This document shows positions 37,301 through 50,279 of a DNA stretch of 64,000 nt, piece by piece; position 1 is the first letter of the stretch; the number at the start of each line of letters is the position of its first letter. The stretch lies in contig NC_054540.1 of NCBI RefSeq assembly GCF_017654505.1, forward strand, positions 37,505,554 to 37,569,553, read 5' to 3'. The notes beneath the pieces are model-generated. The model was given only the letters and a program-made list of their open reading frames with translations. It ran no database searches and was not told the DNA's origin. The position numbers and the translations under genes are program-made. This DNA is from Polyodon spathula (taxonomy: Eukaryota; Chordata; Actinopteri; Acipenseriformes; Polyodontidae).

Positions 37301-40300
37301 GCCACCTCAGAGATACAGCATTGAAGGACAACGCAGCTCTGGGCAGCTTACAGGCAAGCCTGCAGGTGCCTGGCCAGACTACAGGGGTTGCTGGTGTGTG
37401 GTGAGCTGAGGACACCCTGGCTGACCTAGGCCCTCCCACCTGGGCGGTGCTCAGCCAATTGTACGCTGCCTCCTGGGAGCTCCCGTCCACAGTCGGAAGT
37501 GGAATAGCCTGGACTCGAACTGGTGACGTCCAGGCTATAGGGTGCATCCTGCACTCCATGTGAAGTGCCTTTGCCGGATGCGCAACTCGGGAGCCCCCCT
37601 TCAAAAACATTTTTAAAGACAGGACCTCTGGTGGTGGACCATGACAGCAATGCCCAAACATCACACAAACAAAATAAACCCATAGAAAAAGTGCCATAAA
37701 CTGAAAACACAAACGCATTGTAATTAATATACTGGCGGAAATACTTGTAAACACAATTACAATATCTAAATAGTTATTAGATAATAATGCGCAAATAGCA
37801 AAGTCACAATCCACATACAATCTTACAAAGAGTACAAATTTAGTGCATGTCACATCACTATGTGTTTCAAAATAATCAATGTACCTAAAAATGACTGATC
37901 GTTGAATTCCCAATATATTACACTTACTATGATTAAAGCTGCCAGTTCAACAGTTGCATTACCTGTACTTGTAAGTAAAGTCTGCACTTCTCTCCTTCTG
38001 GGATGTGCAATGGTCAATCACACAGTCATGCCAGCAGGGATTCTTCGACAGACAAAATTCCGATATTTTTCGGAAAACTAATTCCAATATCAAAAGTCAT
38101 GTAAACCCCGTTTTCGGAAACTGTATCAGAATATTCCAAAAGTCAGCTTTCAGAAAACAGCCCCTAGAAATTTCCGAATAAATTCCGAAAAATAACGTTT
38201 TCGTTTAAACGTTTATCATGTAAACTCACTTTTCGGAAAAACTTATTGAAATAGCATACTGCGCATGTGCACACTTTGACCCTTTTCAAAAAATAAGAAA
38301 CTAATAATAATCTGTAGTCAATCTGCATGCATCTATTTGTTTAGTTAGGGATAAAGTAATACATTTGTTAAAGTCTGTATGTATTTGTTAATAGCTCATA
38401 ATGAAGCAGCAAATGTTTTCCAGCTTTAAAATGACGTGAGAATTTAAAATAATGTCTGGAAAAGAAACTGGTAATACAGAACAGGATGTGCTGTTGGATC
38501 GACTGATTGCACATTGTGGAGAATCTGAGCAGAGGTATAGGATAATAATCTTTCAATTTAAGACCTGACACTTCGATAAAGCAGTTGAGTTGGATTGGTC
38601 TCCTATCTGTCACAGAAATGTCCGGTCTTCAAATCGTACTTACTACGACAGTACTTTGCATGTGAAAATATCCTGCGTTTTCTGAAAACTTCAATCCCTG
38701 TATACAGTTGAATTCTTAGTAGATTTTCTATCGTTAATCATGTAAGCACAGAAAAGTGACGTTTTAAGAAAATCAGTTTTCAGATTCAGTTTTCGGAAAA
38801 CGCTTTGTCATGTAAATGTACTGAATGTATTATTTCAACTGGAGTAAATGTCCTTGAATTTAAACAGCAATCAATGAAAAACAACTCTTAATTATAATTG
38901 ACAAACTCTCCTGAAAAAAAAATGGCACAGCATGCCAGGTGCAAAGAAATAAAATATAGAGCGAAAAAATACACAAAATAAAGAGAACACTAGTTTTTGT
39001 AGACGGGTGTTACACACACCAGCTGAAGTTGCACCTACTGTTATTATTAAAGAAATGAGCTTGTAAAGCTGGTGCGTAGCTTTGTCAGACTGTGATCTTT
39101 GTAGCACCGCAGCAGATCTGCAGTAGGGGTTGTAGCATTCTGTGGCCCGTGGTCCGGACCACTCAGAGCTGTGATATCATAGTGGTCTGGACCACTCAGT
39201 GCTGTGATATCATAGTGGTCTGGACCACTCAGTGCTGTGATGTCAGAGTGGTCCGGACCACTGGAACCACTCCATCATTGTGGGAAGGACCACTTGCTGC
39301 TTTAAAGTGATATGATTAGGGCTTCTGATTTTCGGTTTTACTGGTAAAACCCGATAAAACACCCCCGATACAAAATAAATGAAAACGTGGGATAGACAAT
39401 AAACACCGGAAAACACCTGAAAAACTGTAGAAATAGTTAATCAATTCACATTGACTTTACCCTTTTTCTATTAAAAATAAAACTTACTACAAAAATAATA
39501 AATACATTTCCCAGTGCTGCTGGGCAATGTCCCGCCTTCCTCACTTGCACCTATTATTGATTCTTTCTGAATTTCTGAATACTTTAAACCCGCCCCAACT
39601 ACTGAGTGACAGCACATTCCTACATTTCTATTGGAGACTCCGCTTGCAAGATTTAAAAGGACATTACAATAAGGATGGAGGCTTGTTAGCAGGATTTAAA
39701 GCTGTATTACAGTTAAGATACAGAGGATTTAAAATAGAATTGTGGCAAAATGTGCAAAAATGCCTGCAAAAAACATTAGTTTACCTACCGTAAACCTGGT
39801 TCCCTGAAAGAGAAGATGGCCACCAAACAACGTTATGGGATACACTCCTGCCTCTTGGTAGGTGTCACTGAGCTTCTTAGTTTACCTACCGTAAACCTGG
39901 TTCCCTGAAAGAGAAGATGGCCACCAACTGCGAGGTCGCTTCGGTCGACATCACGGTTTCGTCGCGAAAGAGGATGTTCCTTCCCCTGCGTGACAGTAAG
40001 TACCCTTGGGAGGCGGGACAGAGGAGGTCACTAGGGGAAAGGGGACTATCGGCATCTTTTTTGTAGATTCCTTCTTCAATTTCAGTATCTCCCATATGAT
40101 ATTTATAATGCACATTTTTATTGCCTGCCTGCAGTACTTTACACTTTTCTCTATTAAATGTAATTTGCCATGTGTCCGCCCAGTTCTGAATATTGTCTAG
40201 ATCATTTTGAATGACCTTTGCTGCTGCAACATTGTTTGCCACTCCTCTTATTTTTATGGCATCTACAAGTTTAACAAATTTTCTTACTATACCAGAATCT

Positions 40301-43016
40301 AAGTCATTAATGTAGATTAGGAATAGCAAAGGGCTTAATACTGATCCCTGTGGTACTCCACTAGTTACCTTGCTCCATTTTGAGGTTTCTCCCCAAATCA
40401 ATACTTTCTGTTTTCTACATGTTAACCACTCCCTAATCCATGTTCATGCATTTCCTTGAATCCCTACTGTGTTCAGTTTGAGAATTAATCTTTTTTGTGG
40501 GACTTTGTCAAAAGTTTTCTGGAAATCTAAATAAACCACGTCATATGCTTTGCAATTATCCATTGTTGATGTTGCATCCTCAAAAAAGTCAAGCAGGTTA
40601 GTTAGACACGATCTTCCTTTTCTAAAACCATGTTGACTGACTTCCAGGATACTATTACCATATAGGTAATTTTCCATTTTGAATCTTATTATAGTTTACT
40701 TAAGTTTACATAAAATAGAAGTAAGGCTTACTGGTCTGGAGTTACCTGGCCCGGTTTTGTCTCCCTTTTTGTGAATCGGTATTCGCTGATTGTTTTCTCT
40801 ATTTTACTCCTAAAATTGCAAACCTTAGCTTTAGTCATTACTTTTAGGGTTTTAAAAAACACTTCAAATGAGACCATGTTGTGGTCTGAGTTTGCCAATG
40901 TTTCTCTGACCTCTATTTTAGTTATTCTCTCTTCATTATTTGAAAAGGCTAAATCAAGGCATGCTTCTCATCTAGCCTGTGCCTTGAAAAATTGCATTAG
41001 GAAGCAGCCATTTGTCATTTCCACCATTTCAGTTTAGTCTGTCATGCTCCCCACTGGGTTCTCCCATTTTATATGGGGGAAGTTGAATTCCCCCATTAAT
41101 ATGGTTTCTCCTTTGCTGCATGCATTTCTAATGTCATTGTTTAACAGATTATTTTGCTTGGTGTCTGAATTTGGCAGTCTATAGCATGTCCCTATTATTA
41201 TGCCTTTTAAATTGTTGTCCATTACTATGACCCATATTGATTCTGCATTGTTTTTTTTCTTCCAGATTTAACACCTGTGCTTCAAGACTGTTTATTATGT
41301 ATAGCACTACCCCTCTGCCTGTTTTGTCCTGTCTTTCCTATACAGTGTATACCCACTAATATTATATTCGTCTCCATCATTCTCAGATAACCAAGTTTCT
41401 GTAACACCTATCACATCGTAGTTACTTGTTAGTGCAGTAGCTTTAAGTTCTAACATTTTGTTTCTGAGACTTCTAATACATATAGTGGCTGTCTTACCTG
41501 AGTTGTTTCCCTTGTTTTGATGTGGTCTCCCTTCTGTTTTTTTGTTGATTTCTACCCCCTTCATTTCTAGTTTAAATGGTTCTGAACCAACGCGATTGCA
41601 TATGTGAGAAGCACTGAGAACTTGTCGGAAGCCTATACACTTACATTAATGATATTACTGTAAATGAACTATGACACAATGCAACAATAATGAACCTAAA
41701 GGAAAATGAATAATAAGACTGTGAAAACAATATAATGTAACAACAGCATGTGAGTGGTCCCAGGGACCACTGCGCAGTACACAGTAAAGGGCAACTATTG
41801 AAGTGGTCCTGAGCCCATTATTATTAGATATAAACACTTACATTAATTATATCACGGTACATTAAGTAGGATACAATGCAACAATAATTGGCTGAAAGGA
41901 AAATGGATAATAAAATTTTAATCATAATATAGCCTAACAGGGGCATGCGAGTTGTCCCGTGGGAAGCACTGAGAGCAACACAGACAATGAATGAGAACTG
42001 CTTGAGTTGTCCGAAGCTGCATTCATTATGTCAAAGAATCATCCATATACTCTGTTTAGAGAATCGAATGCTTCATCTGGAAATTCCCTATTCATTGTAG
42101 CAAAATTGTCACAATTTAGTAGGTCAAAGAATCACGTTTCCCCCATGCATGCAAACCGATTGCGAAGCTAAGGTATTGTGTTATCCAAAATGGAAAAATA
42201 CAGAGCGCGATACTGCTGCTTTAAGTCTTGCTTCAATCAAATGTTTTAAATAGCCCTGTTTTTTCTTAGTTTCATTGTGTATTGCAACTTGAATTCGATC
42301 ACTTTCATCTAGAACACGTTTAATTCCAGTCTGGCCCAATAGCATCAGTTTCACCTCAGAATTGATGTGCTACTTTGATTTGGCATTGGTTTTTAAAATC
42401 AGCATATCCGTATTTTATCCATGTATGCGTAGATGAAGAGATATTAAAAAGTAAACGCGGCCAACAATAAAGGTGATCTATAACAGCGCTGCCAGTAAGC
42501 CAATCTACTCTGTCATATCAGTTGCATTGAAATAACCTACTCTTTCCAGAATCTTCTTGGACTGAGTTTAATTTAGGCTGAAGCCTACTTGCACCTTTTA
42601 TGGAAACCTTCTCGGTGTGTTCTAGTGTTCTAAGTGGATTCTCTAACAGTCGATCTACCACATTCTCCATTTCGCTTTAAATAACAGTTTTCAATAACAC
42701 TGTCTGGTAGCTAAATACTGTATTGCATTGTTTGTATTGTATAAATACTGGATGTTGTCTAAGGCACAAGCTATCCCATGCTCAGTACGAGCATCATTAC
42801 ATGACAGTGCACCAGAGACACAGGGGATGCCGGCCTTTCTCTGTGAAAAAAAGAATGCGATTCATCCAATAAAAAACAGTTTCTAGGGTTAGGTGACTGT
42901 TGACAACTTGCATTAGAGTGTATTGGAGATATGGAAAACCAACAAAGCTGTGCATCCTCCTAACTGCATAGTGTGAATATAAGGTGGTATAATCATCATC
43001 ATCATCCTACTATTAT

Positions 43017-43067
<51 letters not shown>

Positions 43068-46000
43068 CGTATGAAGATTATGATATTTTTGAGGAGGCAC
43101 CTCTACTGTGTAGGTTTCATATACACATATACAGTATAAAAACTGCATGCATTATGGTAAATATGTAATTTATCTTTCTAATTTTTTTTTATCTGTTAGA
43201 ATGTTTTCTGGTGACTCCTTATAATTCTGCTTTATAGAACAAAGAGTTTGCAGTGTTTGATATAGATATCTATATAACATGGGATCTGGTTTACAATATT
43301 GCAATGTCTGTAAGTTATAAAGTTACTGTGCAGTTAGGAGGTTAAGAAGGTGTTTATGTTGCAGGTGCTGGCAGGAATCACTATGTCCTGGCTGATCTGT
43401 TACATCCTCACAGCATACAGGGTCCTGCCATCGGACCCAAAGGCATATGGCTACTGGGCACGGACAGACCTGAAAGGGGATGTGCTGGGCCAAGCACCTT
43501 GGTTCCGCTTCCCATACCCAGGTCAGCTACCCATGTCAGACCCATTGATACAAAAATAATTACAAAAAGAGATATCCATGAACTGTGGACCAGATATTCA
43601 AAAGAGATATGAGTTTCACAAGGGCAGTAATTTCTGTTTGGAGAAAAAGTTGTGCCTGCGAGTAAAATGTAAAACAGGAGTTGTGGGAGGAGGAGTTCTG
43701 AATAATTATGCAAGTCTGCTTACAAGTGCGACATTCAATAAATATGCTTTCTGCAAATCAACATGTTGGGGACAAATTTGTTGCATGTGTTTGACTTCAC
43801 TTATCTACTGCAGTTCGCAAACAAGCTAAAATACTATTTGAAGCGTGACTGAGTGTGTGAACATTTGAGTTAAGATGGTATTTCAAATGTGTATTTTCAA
43901 ATACTGACTGGAAAACTTGTGTGGCAAATCAATTGTTCTCATCTGTGCAATAATGACATTCGAAAAAACAAACAAACAAACAAACTACAAAACTAACATT
44001 GACCACAAGAGGGAGCTCACAAATCACCAGGACTTAAATTTAGTGCTATGGGAATTGTTCAGGACACCCTTTCTCTGTTAAAGCAGGTGCTCCACTAGTA
44101 TATTTGGCAGATTTTTTTAATCTGAGCAATTTTTTTTCTTTAGCTATATTTCAAATCATAATTTATATTTTAAATATAATTTATATACTGTGCAACAGGG
44201 ATTTATGGTTGGATTGGAAACCTGCCCGGAAGGAGCAGCCTGGGAATATTTTGATCGATTAAAAGAAAATATTAAAAATGCAAATTATTTTTAATATAGA
44301 CTGTAGTGACTGAGTCATCATGTGGTATAGTTTTTAAGACATTTCACATTGTTTTAGTGTCAAATCTTATTACCCTTGAATTATTTTTTGTTTTTACCCT
44401 TTCCAAACAATTGGCAGAATTAGTTTTGATCACCTCTTCAGTAAAGTTGCCCTTTGAATTCTTTTGAAATTCACAAAATTGTGAATATATCCATTATATA
44501 TCTCTTTGAAAATGTCTTTCTTGACATTTATTAGAATGAATACTTGCACACCTGTGAAATGCCAGTGATTACATAAGAACATAAGAAAATTTACAAACTA
44601 AAGGAGGCCATTCGGCCCATCTTGCTCGTTTGGTTGTTAGTAGCATATTGATCCCAGAATCTCATCGCAGCTTCTTGAAGGATCCCAGGTTGTTAACATC
44701 AACAACATTACAGGTGTAGTAAAAGTGTAGTAAAGCATTCTAAGTAAATCTTAGATAAGTTGAAGCATGTTAAAAACATCAGGTAACAAAATATTGTTTA
44801 CTTGGCCACTTTCAGATAACACTATGTAACACAATTTTTGTTCCTGGGTAGTAAGTGTTATTTCCTAATTGCTTATGCCTCAAAAGTATAGAAAATGGCT
44901 ATTATTCTCCACAAACTTTGTTTTGTGACCAGGACAGTGATATTTTGAAATTTACCTATTTCCAATGAGAAAACGGGCAAATTTGTGTCTTTTCGTTCAC
45001 ATAAAGTCAGAAAACAAACAACATATGAATCCAAATTAACATGTATTTATACTAAAGTAATACAAAAATGACTACAAAAGATTTAGAAGCGAGTAGTTTT
45101 TCGAGATTTACGATTATACAGTAAATCACTTTCACGAATCAGCCCCCAAATGTAGTCTTCCATCATGTTCTCGTTATACTGTCCTTGGTAGCGGGTTCAA
45201 AGTCCAGTATATCCTGATGGAAGCGCTCGCCTTGCTCCTCCGAGTACGCTCCCATGTTCTCCTTGAATTGATCAAGATGAGCATCAAGGATATGGACTTT
45301 GAGGGACATCCTACAGCCCATTGTGCCGTAGTTCTTCACCAGAGTCTCAACCAGCTCCACATAGTTTTCGGCCTTGTGATTGCCCAGGAAGCCCCGAACC
45401 ACTGCGACAAAGCTGTTCCAAGCCTCTTTCTCCTTACTAGTGAGCTTCTTGGGAAATTCATTGCACTCCAGGATCAAGATCTACAACAGCATCAAGACCT
45501 TGCTGGACGCCTTGAAGTATGATGAGTATGGCTGGGAGGTCATAGGAGACTTCAAAATGGTGGCATTCCTGATGGGTCTCCAAGGCGGTTTTACCAAGTT
45601 TCCCTGCTATCTTTTCCTATGGGACAGCAGGGACACCAAGGTGCACTACCACAGGCGGGACTGGCCACAGCAGACCGAGTTCTCTGTGGGGAGGAACAAC
45701 GTCAAGTGGGAGCCACTGGTGGACCCCCGGAAGGTGCTGATGCCACCACTGCACATCAAATTGGGCCTTATGAAACAATTTGTCAGAGCTCTAGATAAGG
45801 AGTCGGCAGCCTTCAAGTACCTTCAAGACTTCTTCCCTAAGCTGTCTGAGGCAAAGGTCAAAGCCGGTGTCTTCGTCAGACCACAGATAAAGAAGATCCT
45901 GGAGTGCAATGAATTCCCCAAGAAGCTCACTAGTAAGGAGAAAGCGGCTTGGAACAGCTTTGTCGCAGTGATTTGGGGCTTCCTGGGCAATCACAAGGCC

Positions 46001-49000
46001 GAAAACTATGTGGAGCTGGTTGAGACTCTGGTGAAGAACTACGGCACAATGGGCTGTAGGATGTCCCTCAAAGTCCATATCCTTGATGCTCATCTTGATA
46101 AATTCAAGGAGAACATGGGAGCGTACTCGGAGGAGCAAGGCGAGCGCTTCCACCCGGACATACTGGACTTTGAACGCCGCTACCAAGGACAGTATAACGA
46201 GAACATGATGGGAGACTACATTTGGGGGCTGATTCGTGAAAGTGATTTACAGTATAATCGTAAATCTCGAAAAACTACTCGCTTCTAAATCTTTTGTAGT
46301 CATTTTTGTATTACTTTAGTATAAATACATGTTAATTTGGATTCATATTTTGTTTTTTTTCTGACTTTATGTGAACAAAAAGACACAAATTCGCCCGTTT
46401 TCTCATTGGAAATAGGTAAATTTCAAAATATCACTGTCCTGGTCACAAAAGCAAAGTTTGTGGGGAATAATAGCCATTTTCTATACTTTTGAGGCATAAG
46501 CAATTAGGAAATAACACTTACTACCCAGGAACCAAAAAAAAAAAAAAAAAAAATTGTTACACGGTGTAATTATACAGAGTAAGTACCTAACCAGTTCTGA
46601 CTATCTAATTGCTGGCTAGTTATGCCCTGTTGCCACATTTCTTTTAAAATACAGTCACTTGTTTTTTTCTCATATACTAATTCAGCTACTGAAAAAAAAT
46701 AACATAAAACAAACAAACAAAACATAAACCAACCAGAAATTAAATACACTTAGTCAATAAACTACATAATATGTGGGTGCAATCTGTACCATAATATAAC
46801 ATAAGGGTGCAATACAATTGCCTTCACAGATCTAGCACTAATCTTGGCTTGTCCAATATTTGTGTAACCAGGATTGATGGGGTGCCCACCTCTTGTGTAT
46901 ATTTTATGTATGATTATTGTTTTCATTTGTATTATTATTAGGCTTCCAAGCCAAAGTGATTGTTAAAGTTTTTTTTTTTAATTATTATTTTTCTCCCAAA
47001 ATTTTAAACTGCTGCTGCTTCGAAGCTGTGTGACTAATCAGGTTCTGACTTGGCAGGTAACAAGCTGGATACATTGGCTGTCAGATGCTGAAGAAATGTT
47101 GCTGTTAACAATCTTGCAATAAACCCAAACTGTTGCTGTTTTAAAATATGGTGTGTTTAAAATACTACTGATGGGACAACCTTCGAAGCTGATTGTCAAA
47201 ACAGAACTGCACTTTCATTGTTCCAAATTTGTAACCGACAAACAATCTACGACTACCTCTTTGCTCACGATCAATTTACTGGTAACACTGATTTTAAGAA
47301 AATGCTAGTTAAAGGAAATGCTTTTGGGTGATAAGACGCTATTTTTGGGAAACCTGTTGCGTGAAACTTCTTCTTGGTTGTGGTGAAGCAATTGATCTGA
47401 AACTTGGCGTATATCATCAGCATCCAAACCCTCATCAAGTTTGCGAAGCAGAAGTTGCTGTGATAAATTTTAATGTAAAAGTGGCTGCCACAAATCTTAC
47501 CGAAACGCGCCCCTAACAACAAACTGTTGCTGTTTGAAAACCGTTTGTCCAGCAAACTCCAAACTTGGTAGTTATCGTCCCAGTAACAATGGGATACAAA
47601 TATGTGAAAATGGTGATGTTTTATAAAACAAGATGGCCACCACTTGTACGTTTACATTTGAAATTGAAAACTGTGTTAGTTGACAAACAATTTACTTGAC
47701 TAACTCGAAACTTCAGAAGCATCATCCCTTGACACTGTAGCAATACAACTGACTTTTAAGAAACTGGTGTTAAACTGAAATGGTTGTGTGACGCATTTTT
47801 TCTTGAAACCTCCCAAAATGTTCTTCTTTGGCACTGTTGAAGTGATTGATCTGAGACTTGGCAGATATTATCACCATCCAAACCTGCTTGCAAAGCAGAA
47901 GTTGCTGTGATACAATTCAATAGTAAAATGGCTGCCGCAAATTTCACAGAAATGCGCCCTTAACAGCAGACTGCTTTTATTTGAAAACCGTCTGACCAAC
48001 AGACTCTAAACTTGGTAGTCATTGTTCCGGTGACGACAGAATACAAATAAGTTAAAATGGTTATGTTTCGTGAAACAATATGGCTGCCACTCCTACATTT
48101 TCTTCTTATATTTAAAACTGCTTCAGTTTAAAAATGGTTCACTTGAGACCCTCCAAACTTGAAAACCATCGTGCTTGTGTCAGTAAAATTTAAATTTTCA
48201 AAAATGGCATTTGTGCGTTAAACAAGGTGGCAGCCTGATGCATTTTTGGAAAATAAACTTTCAAAATTTTCTTCCGTGGAACTGTTGAAGTTGCTGATTT
48301 TAAACTTGGCATATTGAGAACTAAACATGTTTAGACAGGTACTGATACTGGGGCTTGGGAGCCGTAAAACTGCCTGGCAGTTCTAGTTATTATTATTATT
48401 ATTGTGTATGTATATTGTGTTTATGTGTGGATGGACGAAAGCCATCCAACATTATTATTTATTATTTGAGACCGACGAAAAGCCGCTCTCGTAAAGTATA
48501 GCAAGCATGGATGGGGATAAATTCCCCATCCCAGTAAAACCAGTGGGAATGTGGCTGGAGCCTTAATGAGGTCATTTATTAATGGGTAGTTAAGGCTCCA
48601 GCCACAGATATAAAACACCCACTCTGGGCTCATGGTTGTTGGAGTGTAGGAGAATTGTAGCGAGAGCGAGTGCTACCAGCCAGAAAGTGAAAGGTACTCG
48701 TTCTAAAGTAAACGTGCATTACTGTTTATTGTTTGTTTTGTTTTGGCCAATGTGCCCATTTCTTTGAGTTGTTTTATTGTTTTTGATATATTATTTAAGT
48801 AAAAGTACTGCTGCAGTAGTTTAGCCCTGTATACCTTTTTTTATTGTTTCATTTCCTGGTCTGACGTCACCCCTACAGCCATCCTTATGACACCAGGGTA
48901 TCAGGAATGTCTAGTATTGCTATCAACAGTCACTGTTTCAATGCATCCCCCCTTTCTTTTTCCTCAGGTCAGTGGGGCATACCAACAGTCAGCCCTGCAG

Positions 49001-50032
49001 GGGTGTTTGGGATTCTGGCGGGGGTGATTTCCTCCATGATAGAGTCTGTCGGTGACTACCATGCCTGTGCTCATCTCTCAGGTGCCCCTCCCCCACCCAT
49101 AAATGCAATCAACCGAGGAGTAGGCATGGAAGGAATTGGCTGTCTGATGGCAGGAGCATGGGGCACAGGCAATGGGACCACCTCCTATAGTGAAAACGTG
49201 GGGGTGCTGGGCATCACCAAGGTAGGGGATGAGGGTACTGCTAATTTAAGGTGGCTTTACTTGGGGGTGGATTCAAGCAAAAAGTACAGTAATGCCTATT
49301 TTATGGAGCTGTGCCATTCAACTTTTTAAAGATTTTAAAGACTTCAATCAAGTCCAACCTAATTCTTCTTTGTTCAAGGATAAATAAATTGAGTTCCCTA
49401 AACTTACCTTCATAGCTAATTCCTTTAAACAATGGTGCTCATCATGGGACTCTCTCCAAGTACGTTTGGTAACCAGAACTGAATGCTATAGAACTGTAGT
49501 AGGACACACACGTCAAAATCCCATGTGAACATTCAGTAAGCCTTTAATTTGAAATTCATATTTACCACGCCTCTGGAAACTCAATATCACCAATGAACGG
49601 GGAAATTACACTGGTCCAATTTTATAAATGTGAATTAAAAGAGGGCAATTGGGTGCCACTAAGGTGTACATAATTTCTAAATAGGATAGTCTTGTTTCAC
49701 TCCCATTGAGGTATGGTCAAATATCCCTCCACACCAACTGAAGCACAAAGTCAAAACAATAACCTAGTTTCTTATGGCACCCATTTTGGCAGTGTTATGG
49801 CTTCTCAATATTGGATATGTGAATAATCTGCACTTCACTCCCTCTTCTTTCAGGTGGGCAGTCGGATGGTGATTGTTACTAGTGGCTTCCTGATGATTTT
49901 TATAGGAATGTTTGGGAAAGTTGCGGCTATTTTCACTACAATCCCAACACCTGTCATAGGGGGTATGTTCTTTGTGATGTTTGGAATGATCACTGCTGCT
50001 GGAATTTCAAACCTACAGGTATAGCAATGCAA

Positions 50033-50102
<70 letters not shown>

Positions 50103-50189
50103 CTGTTGGAGCTGTCTGTCGGGAGTGCTTGTGGCGTGTGCGGAGCTCAGAGTGAGTGAGGGATTCTCCCCAGTTTTTCCTTCTATATA

Positions 50190-50279
<90 letters not shown>

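Larger units (their letters stand above)
44816..46573 (+). mobile_element. Long foldback transposon with uncharacterised ORF
   Basis: Inverted arms of about 660-680 bases (44816-45475 and 45895-46573) surround a unique core of about 420 bases. The outer parts of the arms are the same as the MITE at 6185-6716. The inner parts of both arms contain the 3' end of a protein-coding sequence, in opposite orientations. Palindromic tips TAACACTATGTAACA and TGTTACACGGTGTAA end the element. I cannot assign it to a named superfamily. Confidence 0.82.

Noticed and set aside
37278..37913. 211-codon minus-strand open frame
   Set aside because: Its second half is the tRNA-derived SINE at 37130-37599 and its first half is AT-rich filler. 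No protein motif.
45217..46186. Antisense frames across the foldback element
   Set aside because: They are shadows of the duplicated ORF end in the two inverted arms.
48907..49329. 140-codon open frame taken as a single-exon gene
   Set aside because: Only 48968-49221 is coding; it is exon G of slc23a4 with clear splice sites at both ends.
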